A stretch of DNA of 11,709 nt from Proteobacteria bacterium UBA3588 (lineage in GTDB: Bacteria; Pseudomonadota; Gammaproteobacteria; Thiohalomonadales; Thiohalomonadaceae). The position numbers and the translations under genes are program-made. Positions 1 to 6,667 of the stretch are shown one piece after another (position 1 is the stretch's first letter; each line of letters begins with the position of its first letter). The notes beneath the pieces were generated by a model. The model did no database searches. It was given only the letters and a program-made list of their open reading frames with translations, and was not told the origin of the DNA. The stretch lies in the NCBI GenBank assembly GCA_002376325.1, contig DFMR01000033.1, positions 1 to 11,709 on the forward strand. The letters are read 5' to 3'.

Positions 1-15
1 GCATGCGGGGAACAC
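1..15 (-). CRISPR. First (leader-proximal) CRISPR repeat, partial
   Basis: Read on the minus strand, these bases are GTGTTCCCCGCATGC, the first half of the common type I-E repeat family that continues GCGGGGATGAACCG. Only 15 of about 29 nt are in the window; the rest of the repeat and all spacers lie to the left. Position and orientation fit the standard I-E layout of cas1-cas2-leader-array, read in the same direction as the cas genes. The second half of the repeat is inferred from family knowledge, not seen here. Confidence 0.88.
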
Positions 16-23
16 ACTTGATG

Positions 24-36
24 TAGACAATTGATC
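24..36 (-). promoter_or_regulatory. Candidate IHF site in the leader
   Basis: The minus strand reads GATCAATTGTCTA. Against the IHF consensus WATCAANNNNTTR it has the full ATCAA core and two mismatches at other defined positions. It lies 9 to 21 nt upstream of the first repeat, inside the -9 to -35 zone where IHF binds the E. coli I-E leader to bend it for polarised spacer integration. The position supports the call more than the sequence does. The same bases also sit inside an imperfect palindrome, GTAGA...TCTAC (23-39). Confidence 0.4.
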
Positions 37-72
37 TACCAAGCTTTTTAGTGCAAGCAAAAATCTACCAAG
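34..72 (-). repeat. 10-nt direct repeat in the leader
   Basis: CTTGGTAGAT occurs twice on the minus strand, at 72-63 and 43-34, exactly 29 bp apart (close to three helical turns). The repeat-proximal copy abuts the candidate IHF site. In I-E leaders, upstream motifs can serve as secondary anchoring sites for the Cas1-Cas2-IHF complex, so helically phased copies are plausible protein contacts. That role is inference. Confidence 0.5.
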
Positions 73-77
73 AATAA

Positions 78-105
78 CCACCTGTCTGACCGCACGGGCA
101 GGTGG
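78..105 (-). terminator. Hairpin after cas2, possible terminator
   Basis: CCACCTG (78-84) pairs perfectly with CAGGTGG (99-105) around a 14-nt loop, starting 18 nt past the cas2 stop. On the minus strand the stem is followed by TTATTCTT, a broken rather than clean U-tract. It could end the cas mRNA before the array promoter or act as an attenuator. The large loop and weak U-tract keep confidence low. Confidence 0.35.
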
Positions 106-122
106 CCATGATACCCGAATTT

Positions 123-422
123 TTAAAGAGCTTCGTCCGAATGATCGGGTGGCAGGAAGGACACGAGCCTCAGACCATCGAAGTCGACCGGGACACGCCG
201 ATTGGCGCCGATGGTCTTGAAGTCATAGCCGGATTCGGTGTTGGTGGTCCAGGCGATTACCGCATTACCATTTTCCACGCCCTGCCCTACCTGTTCCCAA
301 ATAAATTCCCGGACCCGTTTGGACGGATTTCCGATATAGACGCCGGCCCGGATCTCCAGCAGCCATACGGCGAGACGCCCGCGCAGCCGTGGCGGCACGT
401 TCTCAGTGACGATGACCAGCAT
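123..422 (-). CDS. cas2: CRISPR-associated Cas2, type I-E (CasCas2 subfamily)
   Basis: This 99-residue protein is the structural partner of Cas1 in the spacer-acquisition complex: a Cas2 dimer bridges two Cas1 dimers and holds the prespacer at a fixed length. It opens with MLVIVTENVPPRLRGRL and contains AVWLLEIRAGVYIG and, near the end, NRRVPVDFDGLRLVSFLPP. All of these are characteristic of the I-E Cas2 type and match E. coli Cas2 closely (about 94 residues). The ATG lies inside the 3' end of cas1 with a 20-nt overlap, so translation is probably coupled. It is the last gene before the leader and array. The subfamily call is very secure. Confidence 0.97.
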   Translation of the reverse strand: MLVIVTENVPPRLRGRLAVWLLEIRAGVYIGNPSKRVREFIWEQVGQGVENGNAVIAWTTNTESGYDFKTIGANRRVPVDFDGLRLVSFLPPDHSDEAL

Positions 423-1314
423 CGCCCAGATTCTCGCCTTCGGGAATGGCGGGTGGCACCGACTCTTCGGGCGGCTCCGGCGGCTTCAACTCACCGGCCG
501 CCAGGACCTCTTCGATCAGCGGGATCAGGCGCCCGAGCAGTTTGCTTTCGCGGAAGATGTCACGGCAGGCAAGCCGAACCTTGCGTTCGGGTTCGCTCGG
601 CTCCTGGGCGGCGATACGGAAGGCGACCGGGACAACGGTATCGAATTTCAGGATATCGGCCATATCGTAAACGAAGGAAAGCGGCTTTCCGGTATGAATG
701 AAACCGATGGCGGGCGCATACCCTGCGGCGAGCACTGCGGCTTCCGTGATGCCATAGAGGCACGCGGTCGCGGAAGAAAGGCAGGTGTTCGGCAGGTCAC
801 TGGAATCCCAGTCGGTGGGATCGTATTTCCGGCCGCGCCACTGCACGTTATAACGCCGCGCAAGATTCTTGTAGGTCTCCCGCACCCGCGCCCCTTCGAT
901 GCCGCGCAACTGCTCCACACTGCGCCGCTGCGGCGGCGCCTCGCCGAAGCGAAGCTCGTACATTTTGCGCACCACCTTCAGCCGTGCCGCATCGTCCAGC
1001 GCCAGCTTTGCCTGGTAAAGCAGACGATCCGAGCGGGCACCGCCGGGCTGGCCCGAGGCATAGAGCCGCACCCCAGCCTCGCCCACCCATACCAGCAAGG
1101 TGCCGACACGAGCCGCCAACGCCGCGGCCCGGTGCGATACGCGAGTACCAGGTTCGAGCATGATGCAGGCGACGCTGCCGATGGGTATGTGGGTGCGAAC
1201 ACCGGTCTTGTCGATCACGACGAAGGCGCCATCGAGCACGTCGATCTCACCGTATTCGATGAAGATCATCGAGACGCGTTCTTTCATGGCGATGGGTTTG
1301 AGCGGCGGTAACAT
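403..1314 (-). CDS. cas1: CRISPR-associated Cas1 integrase, type I-E
   Basis: This 303-residue protein is the metal-dependent integrase that inserts new spacers at the leader-proximal repeat. It aligns almost end to end with E. coli Cas1 (about 305 residues). Expected metal ligands are present: E140 in RGIEGARVR, H207 in GFIHTGKP, and D217 and D220 in YDMADILKFD. The proline-rich tail (PPEPPEESVPPAIP) that contacts Cas2 in E. coli is retained, and the protein ends GDAGHRH. The ATG follows the stop of the truncated toxin gene by 3 nt, and GAGGAG overlapping that stop gives a strong ribosome binding site, so cas1 appears translationally coupled to the toxin remnant. In a standard I-E locus cas1 directly follows cas6e; here an accessory block of about 2.3 kb lies between them. 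Confidence 0.98.
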   Translation of the reverse strand: MLPPLKPIAMKERVSMIFIEYGEIDVLDGAFVVIDKTGVRTHIPIGSVACIMLEPGTRVSHRAAALAARVGTLLVWVGEAGVRLYASGQPGGARSDRLLYQAKLALDDAARLKVVRKMYELRFGEAPPQRRSVEQLRGIEGARVRETYKNLARRYNVQWRGRKYDPTDWDSSDLPNTCLSSATACLYGITEAAVLAAGYAPAIGFIHTGKPLSFVYDMADILKFDTVVPVAFRIAAQEPSEPERKVRLACRDIFRESKLLGRLIPLIEEVLAAGELKPPEPPEESVPPAIPEGENLGDAGHRH

Positions 1315-1317
1315 GGG

Positions 1318-1539
1318 TCACTCCTCTCCCGTGACGCGCAGGACGTGCGCCATCAGATCCTTGCCAAGGAAATAGCCGGAATTCCTGAGGGTCGTCAGTA
1401 GCGGGCCGACCGCTTCGATCAGATTGGCGCGCTTAGCCAGAACGAGGATACCGGCCGTCCCGATCACCGGCAGACCCAACCGCGCCAGAGCGATCAGGGG
1501 ACCGGCATCCGCCACGACAATCCTAGCCGAAGGTTTCAA
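1318..1539 (-). pseudogene. DUF3368 PIN-like toxin with an internal in-frame deletion
   Basis: The 73-residue reading frame starts like a DUF3368 PIN toxin (IVVADAGPLIALARLG) and ends like one (LPVIGTAGILVLAKRANLI, then AVGPLLTTLRNSGYF). Full-length family members are about 150 residues. The central part, with the GEAEAIALA-type acidic helix and the LLLDE-type metal-binding segment, is missing without loss of frame. The ends appear joined at LARLG-LPVIG, where both flanks naturally carry LG, so recombination across a short repeat is a plausible cause (inference). Only the first active-site aspartate remains, so no RNase activity is expected. The first start is TTG at 1539, overlapping the antitoxin; GTG at 1515 has a better-placed AGG. 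The frame ends 3 nt before cas1. Confidence 0.72.
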
Positions 1540-1846
1540 GCTCCCGATCCAACTTTTCCGGTGAGTAACGGACGACAGGGATATTGAACCGCGCCAGGTG
1601 TTCCATGAATTCCGGACGCGACATCCCGGCCAGCTGGGCCGTCTTGCCCAGCGAGACGTGCTCCTCGTCGAACAGCTTCACCGCCAAGGCCACCGCTACC
1701 CCTTCACGCACCAGCACCTCGTCGAAGGGCACGGCCACGAACACCGGCTGCCCATGCTTGGTGACGATGGAGAGCTTGCCCGCCTCCGCCTCGCGGATCA
1801 GCTCCCCGGTACGCTCGCGTAAGTCTCTGACGGTAAAGGTATCCAC
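1523..1846 (-). CDS. Antitoxin with Phd-like N-terminus and UPF0175-like C-terminus
   Basis: This 107-residue protein is predicted to neutralise a DUF3368 PIN toxin and bind its own promoter. The N-terminal 50 residues (VDTFTVRDLRERTGELIREA, then KHGQPVFVAVPFDE) resemble the Phd/YefM DNA-binding fold. The C-terminal half (VSLGKTAQLAGMSRPEFMEH, then NIPVVRYSPEKLD) has the helix-turn-helix-like UPF0175 pattern. I chose GTG at 1846 because GGAG lies 7 nt upstream and the protein then begins at the conserved VDTFTVRDL; an upstream ATG at 1870 would add eight residues. It overlaps the next gene by 17 nt in normal antitoxin-toxin order. Because that toxin has lost its middle, this is probably now an orphan antitoxin that may still act as a regulator. 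Confidence 0.75.
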   Translation of the reverse strand: MDTFTVRDLRERTGELIREAEAGKLSIVTKHGQPVFVAVPFDEVLVREGVAVALAVKLFDEEHVSLGKTAQLAGMSRPEFMEHLARFNIPVVRYSPEKLDRELETFG

Positions 1847-1873
1847 AACGCATCTCCAAATTTGTGCCATCAA

Positions 1874-1903
1874 AAGATAGCGCAAAATTCCTGGACGGAA
1901 CAA
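1874..1903 (-). promoter_or_regulatory. Weak candidate promoter for the UPF0175/DUF3368 pair
   Basis: On the minus strand TTGTTC (1903-1898) is followed 18 nt later by TATCTT (1879-1874), about 28 nt upstream of the GTG start. Matches to the sigma-70 boxes are 3/6 and 4/6, so this is tentative. If active, it would also drive cas1 and cas2. Confidence 0.25.
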
Positions 1904-1934
1904 AGACAGGTGCCGCCCAGCCGCGCAAAAAATC

Positions 1935-2360
1935 TCATGCGCCATTCCATGGATTCAGCACCGCTACTCCTATACGCTCGAAATCCTTGGTATTGCGTGT
2001 CACGACGGTCATATGGTGGTTCAGCGCCGTGGCGGCGATCAGGGTATCGGTCGGCGGTAGCGGGGTACCGTTAACCCGAGCCCGCCCCATCAGATCGCCC
2101 CATTTCACGGCGTCTTCGATCTGCACCGGCAATATCCGGCCATCAAAGCGGGGGATGAGTTCGTCGTTCAGCCATTCCTGGAACCGCTCCTTGCGCTTGC
2201 CGTCGTCCAGACGGGAAATCCCCGCCTGAATCTCACCCAGCGTGATGACGCTGATCGCCATCTGCAGATCGTCAGTCGAGCGCAACCACTGGACGAGGCT
2301 ATCCGATGGCTGCGGCTTGATGAATTCGGAAACCACGCAGGTATCCAGCAGGAAGCTCAA
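1935..2360 (-). CDS. PIN-domain toxin, VapC/FitB-like
   Basis: This 141-residue protein is a predicted metal-dependent ribonuclease toxin that cleaves RNA when its antitoxin is depleted. A complete PIN acidic set is visible: D6 in LLDTCVVSE, E43 in TLGEIQAG, D105 in PPTDTLIAATA, and N123/D126 in TRNTKDF. Length is normal for the family and the toxin looks active. The likely start is TTG, whose bases overlap the antitoxin stop as TTGA, giving tight translational coupling and low toxin output. It belongs to the second gene pair of the accessory block between cas6e and cas1. The RNA target cannot be read from sequence. Confidence 0.88.
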   Translation of the reverse strand: MSFLLDTCVVSEFIKPQPSDSLVQWLRSTDDLQMAISVITLGEIQAGISRLDDGKRKERFQEWLNDELIPRFDGRILPVQIEDAVKWGDLMGRARVNGTPLPPTDTLIAATALNHHMTVVTRNTKDFERIGVAVLNPWNGA

Positions 2361-2602
2361 AGCTCGACCTCCCGCCCCAAATCCTGGTTACGTTCGATCT
2401 CCAGCTCGCTGCCGCGCAAAGGAGAACGCAGGAAAAAATCCGCCAGATTCTCCTCCTGCCCCTTGAGCCTGCGGTACTCCTCCACCGACATCATCACAGC
2501 GGCCTCCTTGCCATGCACGGTTATCACCTGCGGCCCCGAGGTACGGGCCTCCTTTACCAACTCACTCAAGCGGTTCTTCGCCTCTTGCAGCTGCCAATTC
2601 AT
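2357..2602 (-). CDS. Phd/YefM-family antitoxin
   Basis: This 81-residue protein is the predicted partner of the PIN toxin immediately downstream. The start (MNWQLQEAKNRLSELVKEA) and VITVHGKEAAVMMSVEEYRR are diagnostic of the Phd/YefM fold, whose N-terminal half dimerises on DNA. The C-terminal tail (about residues 50-81, ADFFLRSPLRGSELEIERNQ) should wrap and inhibit the toxin. ATG at 2602 is preferred because GAGGG lies 7 nt upstream; a longer frame to 2656 would run through the operator. A 19-bp palindrome just upstream is the expected autorepression site. Confidence 0.9.
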   Translation of the reverse strand: MNWQLQEAKNRLSELVKEARTSGPQVITVHGKEAAVMMSVEEYRRLKGQEENLADFFLRSPLRGSELEIERNQDLGREVEL

Positions 2603-2617
2603 GGTCAAACCCTCAAT

Positions 2618-2636
2618 TCTGGCTAGACTAGCCAGA
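2618..2636. promoter_or_regulatory. Operator of the Phd/PIN module
   Basis: TCTGGCTAG and CTAGCCAGA form a perfect inverted repeat with 9-bp arms around one base, 16 bp upstream of the antitoxin ATG. A partial extra half-site, CTGGCTA, lies at 2658-2664. Such palindromes next to the -10 box are typical binding sites for Phd-type antitoxin dimers and toxin-antitoxin complexes. Confidence 0.7.
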
Positions 2637-2664
2637 TTGTAGCCGTAGCGGGGCACGCTGGCTA
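2636..2664 (-). promoter_or_regulatory. Candidate promoter of the Phd/PIN module
   Basis: The minus strand carries TACAAT (2641-2636), 5/6 to the sigma-70 -10 box, directly abutting the operator palindrome. The -35 position 17 nt upstream is TAGCCA, only 3/6, and coincides with the spare operator half-site. Repressor bound to the palindrome would block RNA polymerase. Read-through could reach cas1-cas2. Confidence 0.45.
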
Positions 2665-2682
2665 TATCTGCCCCTCTAAACT

Positions 2683-3615
2683 TCAGCCACCAAGTTTGTT
2701 GTAGGCCAGTTCGATGAACGGTTTGACCTCCTCCAGCTCCCCCAGCGTTGAAACAGTGAATTCCGTGTCGCCGGTACCATAGTGGCCAACGTGCGTCACG
2801 TCCCGATAGCTCGGCGGCGGATTCTCCACATCCTTTGCGCTTAGCTTCAGGAAGAGCTTCACGCCCTTCGTCTGCGGTTCCACACAGGCAATGTTTTGGG
2901 AGGTCTTGTAGGCGATATAGAACTTCTTTGGAACCTCCTCTATTGCGTCATCCAGGGTGAGGATGGTCTCTCGGACGCTCTGCAACAACGACTGTATTTG
3001 TTCGCTCTTCCCGTCCAGATGCTCATCAACGGTATAACTCGCCGTCGCCCTCACCAATGCGGCCTTTTTTCCGGCCTCGACCATGATCGGGTTTTTGCCA
3101 CCTTCGGCTACCGCTGTTTGCACTTTATTGGCCAGAAAAACTTCCTCCAGATGCAGCACTCGGTTTTCGAAGAGTTGATACCGCCACAACTCGATATTCG
3201 CCCCCATGACCTGCACAGCGTGCAGATCATATTTCTTGTAGTTAGGCGCCAGACAGATCACCCGTATATCCGACCAATCCACCTCTACACCATCCCCCAA
3301 TCGTCTTCGCACGGCCATTTCGAAATCACCTCTGTGGTCTCGAATCCAGTAGAGATAGAAAAGGCTCTGGTTGATGAGTTCTGACGATTCCACCTTCTTG
3401 TACTCGATAATGACTGGATTGTTGTCCTCGGACAGCGCCAGGGTATCAATCCGTCCTGAATGGAGCGTACCGGTGGAAAACTCACTGGCCACGAATCTGG
3501 AGTTGAAGACGACAGCAAGATTTTTCTCGACCAGTGACTGCAACTCCTTTTCCAAGTTGAAATTTGTTTTTTCCATCGACACCAACGTGCCGTCTTCAAT
3601 TCCAAACAAGGGCAT
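2683..3615 (-). CDS. PD-(D/E)XK nuclease-like protein, DUF91/DUF5655 type
   Basis: This protein of about 310 residues has an N-terminal restriction-nuclease-like core and a C-terminal DUF5655-like domain. The core shows GRIDTLAL followed by VIIEYKK, the D...ExK signature (D57, E71, K73 from this start), preceded by a conserved acidic position in SEFS. The last about 75 residues (FYIAYKTSQNIACVEPQ, then VKLFLKLS, then HVGHYGTGD) match the DUF5655 pattern. ATG at 3615 is chosen because AGGA lies 8 nt upstream and relatives begin MPLF; an in-frame ATG at 3624 has its Shine-Dalgarno too close. The substrate is unknown. These proteins are scattered in defence islands and are not part of standard I-E loci. 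The gap to cas6e is 33 nt, so it is probably co-transcribed. Confidence 0.8.
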   Translation of the reverse strand: MPLFGIEDGTLVSMEKTNFNLEKELQSLVEKNLAVVFNSRFVASEFSTGTLHSGRIDTLALSEDNNPVIIEYKKVESSELINQSLFYLYWIRDHRGDFEMAVRRRLGDGVEVDWSDIRVICLAPNYKKYDLHAVQVMGANIELWRYQLFENRVLHLEEVFLANKVQTAVAEGGKNPIMVEAGKKAALVRATASYTVDEHLDGKSEQIQSLLQSVRETILTLDDAIEEVPKKFYIAYKTSQNIACVEPQTKGVKLFLKLSAKDVENPPPSYRDVTHVGHYGTGDTEFTVSTLGELEEVKPFIELAYNKLGG

Positions 3616-3648
3616 GAGCCACATCCTGCCGCGCAGTCACAACAACTC

Positions 3649-4326
3649 TCATACTCGCCGAACCATCAACAGGCCGCACCCCATGCCCTTGGCCGGGCCG
3701 ATGCCACCAAACAAGGCCTGAGAGAAAGCGGAACTATCGGTGACCGTCAGCACGCCACCTAGATCCAGGGTACTGAAACTAATGTGCTTTCCGCCCCCTT
3801 TCTTCAGACTCTGGTGTTGCTCATAGGCGTCGACCGTCACCAAACCATCATCGAACGAAAAGCCATGTCTGGCAGCACGGCCGCGCAGCCATTCCAGACC
3901 GGCCTCCCGCATAATCTGCGGCAATGAGGGCCGCTCGGAACGGGGCAGATTCCTGAAGCCGATCCTGCGCTTGTGGTCCATGACCACGTCGTGGCGATGC
4001 TGCCGGCCGCCATCGTCCTTGCGGGTGACCACCGGATTCACGCGCAGGCTGAACGCCAAGTTCATACCATCTGCCAGTGTCGGTGCATAGGGCTTGGTCT
4101 CGATGGTCCACAACCCGTCGTGATCCGTTGGCTCCCGGGATGAGACCGTGTAGTAGCGCGGCCAATTACCGGCATCCTCCCGACGATAGAGGAAATCGCG
4201 TTCTTCGACGCCTTTGAACAACTGCCAAACGAATTGGTGGTGGCGATAATCGTCGGCTGACATCATCTTCAACAACCGCGCCACGCCAGCTCCCGATCGA
4301 TTGAGTTCGATTCGACTGAAAAACAT
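3649..4326 (-). CDS. cas6e: Cas6e/CasE crRNA-processing endoribonuclease
   Basis: This 225-residue protein cuts the CRISPR transcript at the 3' base of each repeat hairpin, leaving an 8-nt 5' handle, and stays bound to the crRNA 3' hairpin as the head of Cascade. YRHHQFVWQLF near the start aligns with E. coli LHQGLWHLF, placing the catalytic histidine at H30 by that alignment. The C-terminal glycine-rich loop IGPAKGMGCGLL is diagnostic of CasE. It is longer than the E. coli protein (199). The ATG shares one base with the cas5e stop (TGATG), so translation is coupled. Confidence 0.97.
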   Translation of the reverse strand: MFFSRIELNRSGAGVARLLKMMSADDYRHHQFVWQLFKGVEERDFLYRREDAGNWPRYYTVSSREPTDHDGLWTIETKPYAPTLADGMNLAFSLRVNPVVTRKDDGGRQHRHDVVMDHKRRIGFRNLPRSERPSLPQIMREAGLEWLRGRAARHGFSFDDGLVTVDAYEQHQSLKKGGGKHISFSTLDLGGVLTVTDSSAFSQALFGGIGPAKGMGCGLLMVRRV

Positions 4327-5066
4327 CAGGCATCCCTCCCTGTGGCCGAGTGACGCGACTCGCTGCGATAGTATTCGTCGCGCTCCCCGAACTGCCAGCG
4401 CTTGCGGCTAGTCGGCTCGTCCCGTCGCGGTCCGACATGCAGCGCTTCCATCCCGCTTCGCGGCGTATCTTCCCAGACAAAGACCCGCTCGTCGGCCAAC
4501 CGCAAACCCGCCAGCAAGGTTCCGTCAGGAAACGTCACCTGGGCGAATGCATCGCGGAGACTTTCCGCCTGGACGAGTTGCGGCGCCAATGGCAGGGCAA
4601 CCGGGCACGACTTGCGGCCGAGGTAGAGCGCAAAGATCGGACGCGTAAGTGCGTCCGCCAGCTGCTGCAAGGTTTCGGTCGCGCCATCGCTCCTGCGCCA
4701 AAGCGCGACCGTATACAGTGCATCGCTGCGGTAGTCACGCTGCGAGAGAATGGTATTCAGGCTGTCAGCGTTGAGTTCGTCGCGACGCGTATGGTGACGC
4801 ACACCGCGCCGCTCCGGCGGCACCTGTGTGGTGTGGTAGTCCCGCAGCAGTTCCCCTGCATTTTCGACGCAAACCGCCACGCCATAACTCGAAGCCAACG
4901 ATCTCAGCCTCTCCTCTTCATCACGACGCACACCCAATGCCGCCGCCAACAGCCCCAAGACGGCGGAACGACCGGGCCAGGCCGCGCTCGGCCGCATCTC
5001 ACCGACTGCCGTCTCACCCCATGAGGCGAGAGGCCCATAGAGACGGAACAAAAGATATTCGTCCAT
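4326..5066 (-). CDS. cas5e: Cas5e/CasD Cascade subunit
   Basis: This 246-residue RAMP-fold protein binds the 5' handle of the crRNA and joins the Cas7 backbone to Cse1 at the foot of Cascade. LLFRLYGPLASWGETAVGE at the N-terminus is the typical Cas5e signature, followed by RSAVLGLLAAALG and, further on, the DYHTTQVPP region. The length is close to the E. coli protein (224). GGAG lies just upstream of the ATG and overlaps the cas7e stop region; the gap between the genes is 4 nt. Confidence 0.97.
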   Translation of the reverse strand: MDEYLLFRLYGPLASWGETAVGEMRPSAAWPGRSAVLGLLAAALGVRRDEEERLRSLASSYGVAVCVENAGELLRDYHTTQVPPERRGVRHHTRRDELNADSLNTILSQRDYRSDALYTVALWRRSDGATETLQQLADALTRPIFALYLGRKSCPVALPLAPQLVQAESLRDAFAQVTFPDGTLLAGLRLADERVFVWEDTPRSGMEALHVGPRRDEPTSRKRWQFGERDEYYRSESRHSATGRDA

Positions 5067-5070
5067 CGCT

Positions 5071-6132
5071 CTACTCCGTGATGCCGTCGATGATTTCCTT
5101 CAGGCTCCCCGTACCATCGGCCAGATTCATTGTGAAACGTTTGTCGGCACAGCTACCGTAAGCCTGATCCATGCTCTTCACTCCATGTTCAATGGCACCA
5201 ACGGCTTTAACCAGCATATCGTCACCGGATACCGGCTTGAGAAACGCAACGGAGAGTGAGCGCGGTTGCTGCGCCCCCACTTCGGCCATGACGTAGGACG
5301 CACGGGCCCGGGAGGCAAAGCTGTTCTGCTTGCCCGTCGGGGCTATCGTAGCCGCCGCCTCGGTCAGAGCGGTCAGCGCCTTGTTGGCCAAAGCGACATC
5401 CCCGCTGAGGTTTGCTTTCAGTAATTCGCGGTCAATGCAGATGTATTGGTAGAAAAGCCCGGCGGCGAATTCGGTTTCGCCCATGTGGCCGGCACCGACG
5501 TCCTCCTCGCCTGTATTGAGATCATCTACTGCGGTGAAGAAGTCGTCTTCCACCGTCACCTTGTGAACCGTAATGGCGTGGGCGACCTGGGCCGCCGCCT
5601 CTGTATTGTAGGCGGGACTATTGGCCAGCATGCGGCCGAACAACGCGATATCCGCCGCGGTATGCTGCTTGCGCAATAGGGCCAGTTCTTCCTTCTCCGG
5701 CCCGTTGCCGCGCTGGGCCAGCGTATCGCACAGGCTGTCGATGGCATGACGCTCTTCGGGGCTGAAATGGGCCAACTGCTCGATGTCAAGTACGTGCAAT
5801 GGATCGCTGTTCTTTTTGTCTTCGGATTTGACCTTGCCGAACACACCGGCAATCTCGATGGACCAGGCCTTGGCATCCTTTTCCTTGGCACCTTGTTCGA
5901 GCAAGCGCTTGTATACCTGGCGTCCCATCTCCTTGGTACGTACCCCTACGTGTCCCGCCAATGCCTCCTGGAACAACTCAGAGGTGCGCCACGCGCGCTT
6001 GAGACTTTGAGAGGAAATGCGCAGGCGCTGCGCTCCGCCCATGGTCGCCGTCTTCGGACGACCCAGGTCGTCTCGATTGAGGTTGGCGGGCGGGTAAGAG
6101 GTCAACAGGTGAAGTTGAACGAAACGGGTCAT
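5071..6132 (-). CDS. cas7e: Cas7e/CasC (Cse4) Cascade backbone
   Basis: This 353-residue protein forms the six-copy filament along the crRNA spacer; each copy's thumb flips out every sixth base of the guide. The N-terminus (FVQLHLLTSYPPANLNRDD and GGAQRLRISSQSLKRAW) is the hallmark of the Cse4/CasC family, and the length matches E. coli CasC (363). AAGGAG lies 6 nt before the ATG. A 34-nt gap separates it from casB, the longest gap inside the Cascade operon and without visible signals. Confidence 0.97.
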   Translation of the reverse strand: MTRFVQLHLLTSYPPANLNRDDLGRPKTATMGGAQRLRISSQSLKRAWRTSELFQEALAGHVGVRTKEMGRQVYKRLLEQGAKEKDAKAWSIEIAGVFGKVKSEDKKNSDPLHVLDIEQLAHFSPEERHAIDSLCDTLAQRGNGPEKEELALLRKQHTAADIALFGRMLANSPAYNTEAAAQVAHAITVHKVTVEDDFFTAVDDLNTGEEDVGAGHMGETEFAAGLFYQYICIDRELLKANLSGDVALANKALTALTEAAATIAPTGKQNSFASRARASYVMAEVGAQQPRSLSVAFLKPVSGDDMLVKAVGAIEHGVKSMDQAYGSCADKRFTMNLADGTGSLKEIIDGITE

Positions 6133-6166
6133 GACATGCTCCTTGTGTCGATAAATGACTTGCGGG

Positions 6167-6667
6167 TTATTCCACTACGTTGGGGAAATAGGCGAGCGCC
6201 CAGTCTTTGCGCACCTTGTCGCCCCAATAGAAAACCGAGTTTGCCAGGTCGCTGAGGCTAGCCGTCTTGTCGAGCTGGCGAATGACACGGATCATCGCCG
6301 GATAGAGGTCGTCGAACGACTCCTTCATCAACCGGCGAAAGCGTAATGAACTGAAACGCGGCCGACTGCCCTGCGACTCGGCCATCCGCGCGGCTAGCGA
6401 CTTGTCGTTCCGAGTCTTTACGTGGGAAAGAAGTCCCGCCACGGCCGCCAGACGGCGGTAGGATTCCTCCGCCGACAGGCTGTCTTCGCTCTCCAGCAGC
6501 CCCCGCATCCGGTTGAGCAGGCGATGGAATGCCGGCTCCAGCATTACCTCTTCAGGACTCTTGCAGCGCCGCAGCTGTGCCCGGCCGCCGTTGTCCTGCT
6601 GCAAACCTTCCCACCAGCTGGCGACAATATCTCCCGCCGGCCTCCCCGCATTGAAACTGATGCTCAT
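6167..6667 (-). CDS. casB: Cse2/CasB small subunit of Cascade
   Basis: This 166-residue, mainly helical, basic protein is present as a dimer along the belly of Cascade and stabilises the R-loop. ATG at 6667 is chosen: it overlaps the casA stop as ATGA and gives MSISFNAGRPAGDIVASWW, close in length to E. coli Cse2 (160). The open frame extends 67 codons further upstream, but that part is the shadow of the casA 3' end. FSSLRFRRLMKES and LYPAMIRVIRQLD match the conserved helices of the family. Confidence 0.93.
   Translation of the reverse strand: MSISFNAGRPAGDIVASWWEGLQQDNGGRAQLRRCKSPEEVMLEPAFHRLLNRMRGLLESEDSLSAEESYRRLAAVAGLLSHVKTRNDKSLAARMAESQGSRPRFSSLRFRRLMKESFDDLYPAMIRVIRQLDKTASLSDLANSVFYWGDKVRKDWALAYFPNVVE

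Larger units (their letters stand above)
16..122 (-). promoter_or_regulatory. CRISPR leader
   Basis: These 107 nt separate the cas2 stop codon from the first repeat. The repeat-proximal 60 nt are AT-rich, unlike the GC-rich genes around them, as is usual for a leader. The leader should hold the array promoter and the signals that direct Cas1-Cas2 to integrate new spacers at the first repeat. It contains a candidate IHF site, a 10-nt direct repeat and, nearest cas2, a GC-rich hairpin, all listed separately. I saw no convincing -35/-10 pair. Confidence 0.75.

Noticed and set aside
406..1311. 301-codon plus-strand open frame opposite cas1
   Set aside because: It mirrors a strongly conserved cas1 gene almost exactly; long antisense frames are expected in GC-rich coding DNA, and its translation resembles no protein family.
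1911..1934. Terminator after the PIN toxin
   Set aside because: A run of six T on the minus strand follows the stop, but I see no stable stem just before it.
2603..2656. N-terminal extension of the Phd antitoxin
   Set aside because: It would translate across the operator palindrome and -10 box; MNWQLQEAK at 2602 with GAGGG upstream is the normal family start.
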